NCBI GenBank assembly: GCA_963759875.1
Contig: CAVXBB010000015.1
Coordinates: forward strand, 1,984,001 to 2,048,000
Reading direction: 5' to 3'
DNA length: 64,000 nucleotides
Origin: JAFAGX01 sp963759875
GTDB taxonomy: Bacteria; Acidobacteriota; Terriglobia; Terriglobales; Acidobacteriaceae
The position numbers and the translations under genes were made by a program. This document shows, piece by piece, positions 55,832-64,000 of this stretch. Numbering within the stretch: position 1 is the first letter of the stretch; each line of letters starts with the position of its first letter. The notes under the pieces are model-generated. The model was not told where the DNA came from. It was given only the letters and a program-made list of their open reading frames with translations, and did not search any database.

Positions 55832-56566
55832 TTAATGAAAGGGTTCTTCTTCTTGCGAAGGAACAACTGAACCCGAGGATGAAAGTTCGGCGCGTTTTTC
55901 CGAAGACTGCACCTGCGCGGCCTCAAGTACAGTGAGGTTCTTGCGGGCGCCGAGCGACCCATGCTCGGCAGCTTTGTGGAACCACCGGAGGGCTTCGGCG
56001 ACATTCCGCTGAGTGCCTTCACCATGCAGATAAGCCAAGCCTAAATTGAATTCTGCCGGCGCGTAGTTCTTTGTCGCCGCCTTGCGATACCAGTTGAGGT
56101 ATTCTGCAGGGTCAGGCGTCGTGCGTCCACGCCCGATGGCCGCTCGTCCCGTGGCATACATGAACCCGATGTTACTTTGCGCTGCGGGGTGATCATCCGT
56201 GGCCGCACGCAGATACCACTTCATGGCTTGCGCGTCGTCCTGTTGGACACCTAAACCCCTGCCGTACATACTGCCGAGATTATTCTGAGCTCCGGAATCG
56301 CCGCTATCTGCGGCTTTGCGATACCAGCGAACGGCTTCCGCATAATTTTTCTCAATATCCAACCCTGATTCATAGGCGAGGCCGAGTAGAAACTGTGCAT
56401 GGCGGTCTCCCTGCTGAGCTTTCTGAACGATTTGGGGAAAATTCCGGGAGAACTGCGGTTTCTTGTCAAACACGGCCTGAGCGAAACAGCTCAAAGCGAA
56501 CGAGAGAAACGGCAAACAGCAGAAAGATCGGCCCAACCCGAATCCGCGGCACCATAGTAGCCCCAA
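55832..56566 (-). CDS. Secreted Sel1-repeat protein
   Basis: The 244-residue frame holds four or five Sel1-like repeats (AQFLLGLAYESG, AQNNLGSMYGRGLGVQQDD, AQSNIGFMYATGRA, AEFNLGLAYLHGEGTQRN). The start is unsettled: the frame opens at TTG 56566, but an ATG at 56554 in the next frame reads VPRIRVGPIFLLFAVSL, a better signal sequence, that would join after a one-base shift near 56500. Probably periplasmic protein-interaction scaffold. Confidence 0.82.
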   Translation of the reverse strand: MGLLWCRGFGLGRSFCCLPFLSFALSCFAQAVFDKKPQFSRNFPQIVQKAQQGDRHAQFLLGLAYESGLDIEKNYAEAVRWYRKAADSGDSGAQNNLGSMYGRGLGVQQDDAQAMKWYLRAATDDHPAAQSNIGFMYATGRAAIGRGRTTPDPAEYLNWYRKAATKNYAPAEFNLGLAYLHGEGTQRNVAEALRWFHKAAEHGSLGARKNLTVLEAAQVQSSEKRAELSSSGSVVPSQEEEPFH

Positions 56567-56802
56567 GGCGTCGACAATAACAATTGCGCCACAAACTAGC
56601 GCAGTTTTGCTGCGGAGTCAAAAGAAAAGATCGGCAAAACCAAAAAGCCTGAACCGGCAGCGAATGTGCCGACCGAGGATGCAAACTCAGACGAGGTTCC
56701 GGATGCTTTGCTCTGAGTTATACACTGGCGGAAATTGTGGGTAAAGCTGGGCATTCCACCGAGGATTTCTAAACACCGCAGTTTTTGCTACCCTGCCATG
56801 CC

Positions 56803-57297
56803 ATGGATTATCTCTGGACTCCTTGGCGGTACGCCTATGTGACGACGGCTGAAAAGATCTCAGGGTGCATCTTCTGCGACCTGCCCAAACTCGGGGACGA
56901 CGCCCAGGCACGCATCGTCCATCGTGCTGAGTATTGCTACATTGTGCTGAATACCTATCCTTACACGCCTGGGCACGTGATGATCGTTCCTTTTGCGCAT
57001 TTGGATGAGCTCCAAAAACTGCCGGCCGCGGCCGCGCACGAGATGATCGATCTCTGCCAAAGAATGGAACAGGTGCTGCGTAGGTTATACAGCCCTGATG
57101 GTGTAAATCTCGGGATGAATATAGGCAAAGCCGCTGGTGCGGGTGTGGCCGGCCACATTCACATGCATGGGCTCCCACGCTGGGTGGCAGACGCTAACTT
57201 TGTCTCTGTTATTGGTGAAACGCGGATCCTGCCCGAGACGCTGGAGCTTACGTATGAACGCATAAAGGGCGCTTTGCAAGCGCCGGCGTCACCCTGA
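56803..57297 (+). CDS. HIT family hydrolase
   Basis: The ATG at 56803 (MDYLWTPWRYAYV) gives 164 residues. CIFCDLP, then LNTYPYTPGHVMIVPFAH, and the histidine triad GHIHMHGLPRW are present. It is of the Fhit/AP4A-phosphorylase-like branch that cleaves dinucleoside polyphosphates or nucleoside phosphoramidates. Stands alone. Confidence 0.92.
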   Translation: MDYLWTPWRYAYVTTAEKISGCIFCDLPKLGDDAQARIVHRAEYCYIVLNTYPYTPGHVMIVPFAHLDELQKLPAAAAHEMIDLCQRMEQVLRRLYSPDGVNLGMNIGKAAGAGVAGHIHMHGLPRWVADANFVSVIGETRILPETLELTYERIKGALQAPASP

Positions 57298-57570
57298 GCA
57301 GAAGGCTAGGCTCAGCACAGACTGACGCCGCGGTGCCAGAACGCAAGTCGGCACTCACGAGTAAGCACCGATGCTCCCTTATGCGTTCGAAGCAAAGCCC
57401 TGGTGTGAAGTGGCAGAAGGAGTCTTAGTCTCCTTTGTGCGCGTCCCATAGCGACCCATCAGATCGCAATCTGTACGCAACAGGAGACCGTGGATAGTAG
57501 CGAGGCCACTTTCCTCGATTGTCAGAAAAATGTCACAGGGTTGTTAAACGTTTGTAAACAGAGATAGGGC

Positions 57571-58566
57571 TCAATATGCCCAGCGCAGCAGGGTCGTACC
57601 CACCGTGAAACCTGCGCCCACGGCCGCCAAGAGCGCGAGGTCACCCTTCTTGAGCTTGCCTTCTTGGCGCGCTGTATTCATGGCGAGAGGAATTGTCGCG
57701 GAGGTCGTGTTGCCATATCGATCGATGTCGATGATGACTTTTTCCATCGGAAGCCTCAAGCGCTCGGCAGTGGCTGTGATGATCCGCTTATTGGCTTGAT
57801 GAGGGATGAAAACGTCGATATCTTTGCCGGTTAGCCCATTCCGCTGCAACAATTTCTCGCAGAGTTCGGCCATCTTGCGAACGGCAAATTTAAAAACAGC
57901 CTGCCCGTCCTGATGAACGTAATGCATTTTCTGGTCGACCGTCTCGTGAGTCGAAGGATTGAGGCTGCCGCCGCCCGGCATATACAACGAGCAGCCGCCG
58001 GAACCATCTACTTCATGCAAAAAGTCAATGACTCCGAGTGAATCGTCAGCCGGCTCCAGAATCACGGCTCCGGCACCGTCACCAAAAATGACGCAGGTGG
58101 CCCGGTCGGTGTAGTCGATGATCGACGACATCACATCCGCGCCGATCACCATCACTTTCTTGTGCGCTCCTGAAGCAATAAACCGCGATCCCACCTGCAG
58201 AGCATAGACGAATGACGAGCAGGCGGCGTTGAGATCGAATCCCCACACCTGTTTCGCACCCAACTTGTGCTGCACCAGACACGCAGAGCATGGGAACAGC
58301 ATGTCGGGGGTCACGGTCGCAACGATGATGGCATCGAGATCCGACGCGTCGATCCCGCGCTCGGCTAGCGCTTTCCGTGCTGCTTGTGTACCAAGGTCAC
58401 TGGTGGCAACGCCTTTAGCCGCAATGTGCCGTTCGCGGATCCCGGTGCGGTCGCGAATCCATTGATCTGTGGTCTCGACCATTTTTTCCAGATCAGCGTT
58501 GGTTAGCAGGCGGGGTGGAACATAGGTGCCAAGTGCAGAAATTTTAGGACGAACCAATTGGCTCAC
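57571..58566 (-). CDS. fabH: Beta-ketoacyl-ACP synthase III
   Basis: The GTG at 58566 (VSQLVRPKISALGTYVP), with GGAG 10 nt upstream, gives 331 residues, the family length. The longer frame adds unlike sequence. Catalytic Cys in LNAACSSFVYA, His in PHQANKRI and Asn in RYGNTTSATIPLA. It condenses acetyl-CoA or a branched starter with malonyl-ACP to begin fatty-acid synthesis. A REP-doublet lies immediately upstream. Confidence 0.94.
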   Translation of the reverse strand: MSQLVRPKISALGTYVPPRLLTNADLEKMVETTDQWIRDRTGIRERHIAAKGVATSDLGTQAARKALAERGIDASDLDAIIVATVTPDMLFPCSACLVQHKLGAKQVWGFDLNAACSSFVYALQVGSRFIASGAHKKVMVIGADVMSSIIDYTDRATCVIFGDGAGAVILEPADDSLGVIDFLHEVDGSGGCSLYMPGGGSLNPSTHETVDQKMHYVHQDGQAVFKFAVRKMAELCEKLLQRNGLTGKDIDVFIPHQANKRIITATAERLRLPMEKVIIDIDRYGNTTSATIPLAMNTARQEGKLKKGDLALLAAVGAGFTVGTTLLRWAY

Positions 58567-58642
58567 TCGATGAGTTCTCCAAGCATAAACGTCCATTGTA
58601 CTTACGATGAGAGCAATCTCCAAAAACCAAAAAGCGAGGCAA

Positions 58643-58818
58643 TGGTGCAGTTTCAAATAACGGCTTTGTAACAGGGTATGGCTTCAGCCATACCACGCAA
58701 CCATTCACCGTTAACGGCTTAAGCCGCTGCGGCAGCGCCTGAACGCGAACTCGAGTTGGCGGTCATACGGCATCGCTCAAGCGATGCCCTGATACCAACC
58801 CTTTCTCAAACTGCACCA
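58643..58818. repeat. REP-doublet (REPIN-like) element with terminal inverted repeats
   Basis: Outer arms TGGTGCAGTTT (58643-58653) and AAACTGCACCA (58808-58818) are perfect inverted repeats. Inside are two mirrored REP palindromes: CAGG + GGTATGGCT-TC-AGCCATACC (58675-58694) and GGCATCGCT-CA-AGCGATGCC (58769-58788) + CTG. CGGCTTAAGCCG (58715-58726) lies near the centre. The two halves share the order of box, CAGGG and palindrome in opposite orientation, as in REP doublets mobilised by RAYT transposases. No RAYT gene is in the window. Confidence 0.75.
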
Positions 58819-58855
58819 CAACCAAGGCCATGTTTCCTTGGAAAATAAGATCCTC

Positions 58856-58863
58856 AATAAAAA
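58856..58863 (-). terminator. T-tract terminating the SRP RNA
   Basis: TTTTTATT follows the closing stem of the SRP RNA directly, so the RNA's own long stem acts as the terminator hairpin. Confidence 0.7.
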
Positions 58864-58968
58864 GCCAGGCACCGGCGACCCACTGCACACGCAAGAGCCC
58901 GTTACCGTTGCTTCCTTCCGGACCTGGCGGGGTTGGCGGGAATGCGTCGCGCGGGACCGATGCCTGAC
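58864..58968 (-). ncRNA. ffs: SRP RNA (4.5S-type, small bacterial)
   Basis: The minus strand reads GTCAGGCATCGGT at the 5' end, pairing with GCCGGTGCCTGGC at the 3' end. The apical signature GCCAGGTCCGGAAGGAAGCA contains the Ffh-binding GGAAGCA loop. Length is about 105 nt, without an Alu domain. A TAAAAT box (58976-58981) sits 7 nt before the 5' end, and TTTTTATT follows the 3' stem (to about 58856). Confidence 0.95.
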
Positions 58969-58975
58969 CGATTCG

Positions 58976-58981
58976 ATTTTA
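58976..58981 (-). promoter_or_regulatory. -10 element of the SRP RNA promoter
   Basis: TAAAAT on the minus strand ends 7 nt before the inferred SRP RNA 5' end. No clear -35 hexamer could be picked. Confidence 0.45.
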
Positions 58982-59104
58982 GCAGCAGCCAGCAGTCGCT
59001 AGTCAGATCAGCAATTCGAAGGCAAGCTGACAAAGCGCTTCGGCACGTTGAGTCCTGCCCTTCAAGCTTCAGTACTCTTCCCTTCAGAGGCGGAATCGCT
59101 AACA

Positions 59105-61286
59105 ATGGGAAGGCGCATGTCGGCGAGTTCACAATCCGCGAATCCACTCTGGGCAGCGGTCGAGCGCTATTTCGAGGTCGCCCTGTATCTGCTCGTCTTT
59201 GTTGGATTCGGGACTCTTGCCTCTACCGGAGGATTGGATGCACTGACCGTTGTACTGGTAAGCGCGGCACTTCTTTTCCGCGGATACGCGCTCGTCACAC
59301 ATCGTTCCGTTCTGTTGCCCGAGCGCTGGACCACACCACTGACTTTGGCTTACGCGTTGTTTTACTTAGCCGACTATTTTCTGATCTCGCGCATATTCCT
59401 GGCATCCACTGTTCACTTGGTTTTGTTTGTAATGGTCGTGCGGTTGTTTTCCGCCAGGCGTGATCGCGATTATTATTTTCTCGCGGTAATTTCATTCCTG
59501 ATGCTGCTGGCTGCATCGGTGCTGACGGTGGACAGCACGTTTCTGTTTGCATTCGCCGGATTCATGCTTGTGGCGGTGGTGACATGCATTCTCATGGAAA
59601 TGCGCAGTTCGTCCGCTCGCGCGACCGTTCGCGCCAGACCCTTGGCTGACGATCAGACGATCGCGCGAGATGGGTCTGTGGCTGGCCATGGCTGCACCTG
59701 GATTTGTGTTCTTCATATTGTTGGGAGGAGCGGCCATTTTCTTTGTGCTGCCTCGCGATATCGAGTGGGTATCTGAGCGCCTTCGCCGCCAATGGCGAGA
59801 TCAGCCACCGGTTTCAGCGACCATGTACAACTCGGGCAGATCGGCGAAATACAGCAGTCCAGCTCACTGGTGATGCACATCCAGATCGATGGTGACCAGG
59901 GCGGCGCTTATGACTTGAAATGGCGCGGGGTAACGCTGAACCTTTTCAATGGCAGTACTTGGTCAAATCCGCATGCACAACACTTTGTTCACCGAGTAGC
60001 GAGGCCGCTTCATCCTCGCAGCGCCACAAAACCAGCCCACGCGCTCCTGCGGTAATTCACTATCGCGTTTTAATGGAGCCTGTGGCCAGCAATGTTTTTT
60101 TCCTCGCTCCTGTCCCCCTCACTTGCAGGGGAACTACCGGTAGTGTCGATGGACGGCGGGGAGCGGTATTCGACCTCGATCCGGAACATCCGGTCAACAG
60201 CTATGAGGCGCGTCGAATATCGCGCAGCCTACTGTCCTATCGAATTGCGCGTCTGCCTCCCAGGATTATCCGCCCGAGGTCTTGTTGAATATTTGCAACT
60301 GCCCGGTAACCTGGATCCGCGCATCGCCCGGCTTGCGCAGCAGATTACGGCTTCAAAGAGTAATAACTATGAAAAGGCGGCCTCCATCGAGAACTACTTG
60401 CGCACGAACTTCGAATACACGCTCCAGCTTCCGCTAACTTTCCATCGTGATCCACTGGCCAATCTTTCTTTTCGAGCGCAAGCAAGGCCACTGCGAGTAC
60501 TTTGCTTCATCGATGGCGATCATGCTTCGCACGCTGGGCATTCCATCACGGGTGGTAAACGGCTTTCGCACAGGGGAGTTTAATGATTTGACTTCGCAGT
60601 ATCTGGTTCGTGCCAGCAATGCGCATTCCTGGGTGGAAGCATATTTCCCCGGTTATGGTTGGATCAGTTTCGATCCCACACCTGCTGCTCCTCCGCCGTC
60701 CCACTCCGGTTGGGGCCGCGCCCTCTTGTACGTGGATGCAATGGCCTCATTCTGGCGGGAGTGGGTCATCAACTACGATCGGGCCATCAGACATGCGTTG
60801 GGTCGCGAGGCGACACAGAGCAGCCTGGAGTGGTTGCACGACCTTCGATATTGGAGCCGTAGCGAATACGACGCGGTTACTAAACGCCGTCAGGCGTTCG
60901 CAGGAGACAATCTCAGACTCGCCGCTCGCACTGGAGCCTGGGAGCGCTGTGCTTTGCCGTCGTGCTTATTTCGGCAGCTAATGCGCGGCGCATATGGAGG
61001 GCGTTTCAAGGCGGCGAGCTAGCGGCTCGACCCGAGAGATTCCCGAGTCTACGGCGGCAACTATCTGGTACGAGCGGACGCTCGAATGTTGGCCCGAAAG
61101 GGATGGCGCAAGTTGCCAGCGCAAACTCCGGAGGAATTTTTGCAATCCATCAAAGATCAGCATCTGCGAGAACCCATTGCGAGTTTGACCCAGCATTATG
61201 AGCGAGCCCGTTTCGGAGCCTCGCCTGAAGATGCTGCGCGCTTGCCGGAGTTGTACGAGGAACTCACGCACGCAAATCGCCGCTGA
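59105..61286 (+). CDS. TgpA-like membrane transglutaminase (DUF3488/transglutaminase/DUF4129), frame-broken
   Basis: The ATG at 59105 opens about six N-terminal helices (LTVVLVSAALLFRGYAL; YYFLAVISFLMLLAASVL). After breaks from about 59650 on come a periplasmic segment (DIEWVSERLRRQW, WRGVTLNLFNGSTW), then the transglutaminase core: Cys in GHCEYFASSMAIMLRTLGIP, His in NAHSWVEAYFPG, Asp in WISFDPTP. A DUF4129-like tail ends PELYEELTHANRR. Each break is restored by a one- or two-base change. The role is probably in cell-wall or envelope protein processing. Confidence 0.85.
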
Positions 61287-61386
61287 AACGACAACCGCAG
61301 CGTGTGACACATGCTGAATCTGCTTTGCCGAATGTTAAAATAAACAGATTCCATGCCCTTTCCGGAAACCACTATAGCCCCCGAGA

Positions 61387-62846
61387 ATGAGCCCGAAAAC
61401 GCAGCTCTGCCAAGCCAAAGGTTGGCTTTGTCAGCCTGGGCTGCCCCAAGAACCTGGTGGACAGCGAAGTCATGATGGGCATGCTGGCGCAAGCGGGAGC
61501 CGAGCTGATCGCCGGGCCGAAGACGCCGACGTCATCGTGGTCAACACCTGCTCGTTCATCGACAGCGCGCAGCAGGAATCGGTCAACACGATCCTCGAAA
61601 TGGCGCGGCACAAGACCGATGGTCGTGCCGAAAAGCTGGTCGTCGCCGGATGCCTGGTCGAACGCTTTCGCGACGAAATCCGCAAGAACATTCCCGAAGT
61701 GGACGCCGTGGTCGGCACCGGAGAACTGGAGAAAATACTGGCGGCAGCGGGAATCGCGCCCGACCGCGCTAGTCAGATTCTCCGTTTAAGATTTTGACTT
61801 CGCGTCCCGAGGGCGATGCTCGCGAGGCGCAAGGCCGGTTTTCGCGCGAAACACTGGGATGGCGCCATCGCCGATCTGCCCAATTATCTATACGACGAAG
61901 CCACGCCCCGCGTTCTGGCCACGCCGAGCTACACGGCCTACATCAAGATTGCCGAGGGCTGCGATCATCCCTGCAGCTTTTGCATCATTCCGCAGTTACG
62001 CGGCAAGTTCCGCTCGCGGCGATTTGAATCGGTGATTGCCGAGGCCGAGCGGCTGGCGCGCTCCGGCGTGCGCGAGATCACGCTCATCGGACAGGACACG
62101 ACCTGCTATGGCGAAGATTTCGGTCTGAAAGATGGCCTGGCGCTCCTGCTCGAAAAGCTGGCTGCGAATTGAAGACTCTGCGCTGGATCCGTTTTCTCTA
62201 CGCCTATCCCAACAAGATCACGGGCCGCCTGCTCGAAACCATCGCCGCCCACGACAAGATTTGCTCCTACATCGATGTGCCTTTGCAGCACGCATCGGCG
62301 GCTGTTCTGAAGCGCATGAAGCGGGGCGGCGGCGCCGAGTTTTTCTGCGTTCGATTGAGAAGATGCGGCGCACGATTCCCGGCGTCACCTTGCGAACATC
62401 GTTCATCGTTGGCTTCCCCGGCGAAACTGAAAAAGAATTCGAAGAGCTGTGCGAATTCGTGCGCGAGGCTGAAGTTCGATTGGATGGGCGCGTTCGGCTA
62501 CTCGGACCAGGAGGGCGCCGGCGCATTTTCACTTGCGAGGAGAAGCTTCCCTCGCGCGAAATCGAGCGGCGCCGCAAACACCTGATGCAGATCCAGCGCC
62601 AAATCAGCAAGCAAGAGAAAGAAGGCGCTGGTCGGCAAGGAATTCGATCTGTTGCTTGAAGGAGTCTCTCGGAGGAAAGCGACCTGCTGCTCGAAGGACG
62701 CACTCGCGATGCACGCTCCGGAAATTGATGGCAAAGTCTTTGTGAACGACGTTCGCCGAAGGACTGCGACCGCATACCCGGCGAGTTCTACCGCTGCCAG
62801 ATCACCGAAGCGCCACGACTACGATCTGGTCGCGAAAATCATCTAG
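61387..62846 (+). CDS. rimO: Ribosomal protein S12 methylthiotransferase RimO, frame-broken
   Basis: In changing frames: KVGFVSLGCPKNLVDSEVMM, DADVIVVNTCSFIDSAQQES and VVAGCLVERF (first cluster cysteines). Then IAEGCDHPCSFCIIPQLRGK (radical SAM C-x3-C-x2-C), GQDTTCYGEDF, VPLQHASAAVLKRMKRGG and SFIVGFPGETEKEFEEL. A TRAM domain ends YDLVAKII. At least six breaks. It methylthiolates Asp of ribosomal protein S12. An ATG at 61353 is an alternative start. Confidence 0.9.
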
Positions 62847-62852
62847 GGATCT

Positions 62853-63062
62853 ATGGCTCGCAAGCGGACTCTGAAGCTGCAGTGCCCCATCTGCAAGAAG
62901 CCGGTGAGCAGCAAGGATGCGGAATTCCCCTTCTGCAGCGACCGCTGCCGCCTGATCGATCTGGGCAAATGGGCGAGCGGCGAAGTATGTGATTTCATCG
63001 CCGGTACGCGACAATCGGACGCAGCCGAGCGACACCGACAAATCCGCCTCGATGAAGACTGA
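62853..63062 (+). CDS. yacG: DNA gyrase inhibitor YacG
   Basis: The 69-residue zinc protein has LQCPICKKPV and FCSDRCRLIDLGKWASGE, the four cysteines of YacG. After GE the expected YVISSPVRD is in the next frame (one extra base near 62985). The original frame resumes by the end (LDED stop), so a compensating indel is likely. It starts 6 nt after rimO, and its stop overlaps the pgpA start. Confidence 0.88.
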   Translation: MARKRTLKLQCPICKKPVSSKDAEFPFCSDRCRLIDLGKWASGEVCDFIAGTRQSDAAERHRQIRLDED

Positions 63063-63602
63063 GTCAGCCGCCGATCGCACAGACCTGGAAGTCACCGTCG
63101 AAACGCTCCAAGCTCTGGGCCAAGCTCGTTGCTACTTTCTTTGGCGTCGGACTGCTCCGTCCCGGACCCGGAAGCTGGGCTTCGGCGGCGACGGTGCTTC
63201 TATGGTGGCTGCTGAGCCGCTGGATCGCTTCCGAGTTGGCAGCCCTGGGCGGCGATTCTTCTGGCGGCAGTGGCGGTACTGGTCGGAATTCCCGCAGCCA
63301 CTCAGTCTGCTCGCGCTGCAGCCCTGAAAGATCCTCAGTTCGTGGTGATCGACGAAGTCGCCGGCCAACTCATCACCCTGATCGCCGTTCCGGTCTCATG
63401 GAAATCTCTGCTGCTGGGCTTTATACTTTTCCGAGGGTTCGATATCGTGAAGCCTCCGCCGGTGCGTCAACTCGAGCACCTTCCGGAAGGAGTCGGCATC
63501 GTACTAGATGACGTTGGCGGCCGGGCTTTACGCGTTAGCTTAATGCAAGCATGTGCTGCTGCATTTTGGTATTTTGCCGCGATAGTTTTAGCAGCGCGCT
63601 AG
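63052..63602 (+). CDS. pgpA: Phosphatidylglycerophosphatase A, frame-broken
   Basis: Segments LWAKLVATFFGVGLLRPGPG, SWASAATVLLWWLLSRW and IPAATQSARAA come from different frames. The last frame holds DPQFVVIDEVAGQLITLIAVP, FRGFDIVKPPPVRQLEHLP and GVGIVLDDVG, the PgpA metal-site pattern (D-E-x-x-G and R-x-x-D-x-x-K-P). It dephosphorylates PGP to phosphatidylglycerol. The PgsA-like protein at 25.7 kb would supply PGP. Confidence 0.85.
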
Positions 63603-63615
63603 GAAGTTGAAGTCG

Positions 63616-64000
63616 ATGGGAATTTCTGACCGCTTGCTGGGCAAGAAGAACGTCAACGGAAAGCCGCACATCGAAGCGGTGCTTCCCGCCGCGCCCTGCC
63701 CGGCGGCGAAGTGCGGATCACCGGCACGGTCTGACGTCCGCAGGATATTGCGGCGGCCTCGGGTGCGTTTCGGTGAAATTGAAGGCGCAGTGGTCATCAG
63801 TTCCGACGAGTTTCTGGTGCGCGCGTGCCCCAAGGCGCGTCTTCCGGCCCATCGTGGTCTCGACCAATGGGCAGTCCAGCAATCCGCACCAGATCAAAGT
63901 TGCGGTCCCGATTGCCGAGAATCTGCATCCGGTGACCAATCCCGCGCTCGACGCCGAGGGCAACATCTATGTCACGTTTTTCGGGCAGCCGCGGACAGAA
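63616..64000 (+). CDS. IPT/TIG-domain protein, partial and frame-broken
   Basis: From ATG 63616, in changing frames: PHIEAVLPAAALPGGEVRIT, VRFGEIEGAVVISSDEFLV, PIVVSTNGQSSNPHQIKVAV and NPALDAEGNIYVTF. This is an immunoglobulin-like TIG fold followed by the start of an NHL/SMP30-type propeller. It runs off the right edge. Cell location unknown because no signal peptide is visible. Possibly a gluconolactonase-like protein. Confidence 0.65.
   Translation, partial: MGISDRLLGKKNVNGKPHIEAVLPAAPCPAAKCGSPARSDVRRILRRPRVRFGEIEGAVVISSDEFLVRACPKARLPAHRGLDQWAVQQSAPDQSCGPDCRESASGDQSRARRRGQHLCHVFRAAADR

Overview
The window looks like a draft or metagenome-derived chromosome segment of an Acidobacteriota bacterium, probably Terriglobia / Koribacter-like. 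This rests on family recognition only. The pointers are the small zinc-finger membrane protein at the left edge, the secreted VTVRGCL-type small protein, the TonB/ExbB/ExbD/ExbD/TPR-lipoprotein operon, a PEGA-repeat kinase-like protein, a DevABC-type exporter and a REP-doublet. The envelope is Gram-negative in type: lpxD, an LpxL-like acyltransferase, a type II-like secretin, TonB and lipoproteins are all present. Genes are dense and mostly housekeeping, and I see no prophage, CRISPR array or insertion sequence.

Layout. 0-3 kb: zinc-finger protein, metallo-beta-lactamase hydrolase, hbd, tRNA-Leu(CAG). 3-6.3 kb: a DHp-like mini protein, a deiodinase-like SELENOPROTEIN with an in-frame UGA and a SECIS-like hairpin, then a JAMM protease beside cysM. 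6.3-13.6 kb: acidobacterial hypotheticals, an M23 peptidase, thiL, a propionyl-CoA-type carboxyltransferase, DUF5131. 13.6-20 kb: two pseudopilins and a secretin with a cohesin-like tail, smpB, and a membrane PSEUDOKINASE with PEGA repeats. 20.4-24.9 kb: four-gene ABC exporter. 25-31.2 kb: pgsA-like, lipoprotein, FmdE-like, gatA, gatC, CCA/poly(A) polymerase. 31.3-38.3 kb: receiver protein, aldo/keto reductase, acyltransferase, lpxD, P-loop protein, ispF, phosphodiesterase, tgt. 38.4-41.7 kb: yajC-secD-secF. 41.8-45.4 kb: Ton energy-transduction operon ending in a clear terminator. 45.4-48 kb: usp, biotin carboxylase, biotin carrier. 48-56.6 kb (minus strand): SurA-like and DsbA-like lipoproteins, larE, monooxygenase, pyk, yihY, rpsA, Sel1 protein. 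56.8-64 kb: HIT protein, fabH, REP-doublet, SRP RNA, tgpA-like transglutaminase, rimO, yacG, pgpA, and a partial TIG-domain protein.

The most interesting signal is the selenoprotein at 3598-4377. The UGA at 3949 sits in the deiodinase motif GSxT-U-PPF and is followed by a 17-nt hairpin with a GGU loop at almost the E. coli SECIS distance. Second is the kinase-like protein at 17713-20043, which has lost the HRD and DFG aspartates. Two stretches (about 37.4-41.0 and 59.6-64.0 kb, plus one site in pyk) carry many single-base frame breaks in genes expected to be essential (secD, secF, tgt, rimO, pyk). I read these as sequence errors rather than gene decay and annotate each gene across its breaks. 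The selenoprotein UGA is different in kind, because the frame continues unchanged on both sides.
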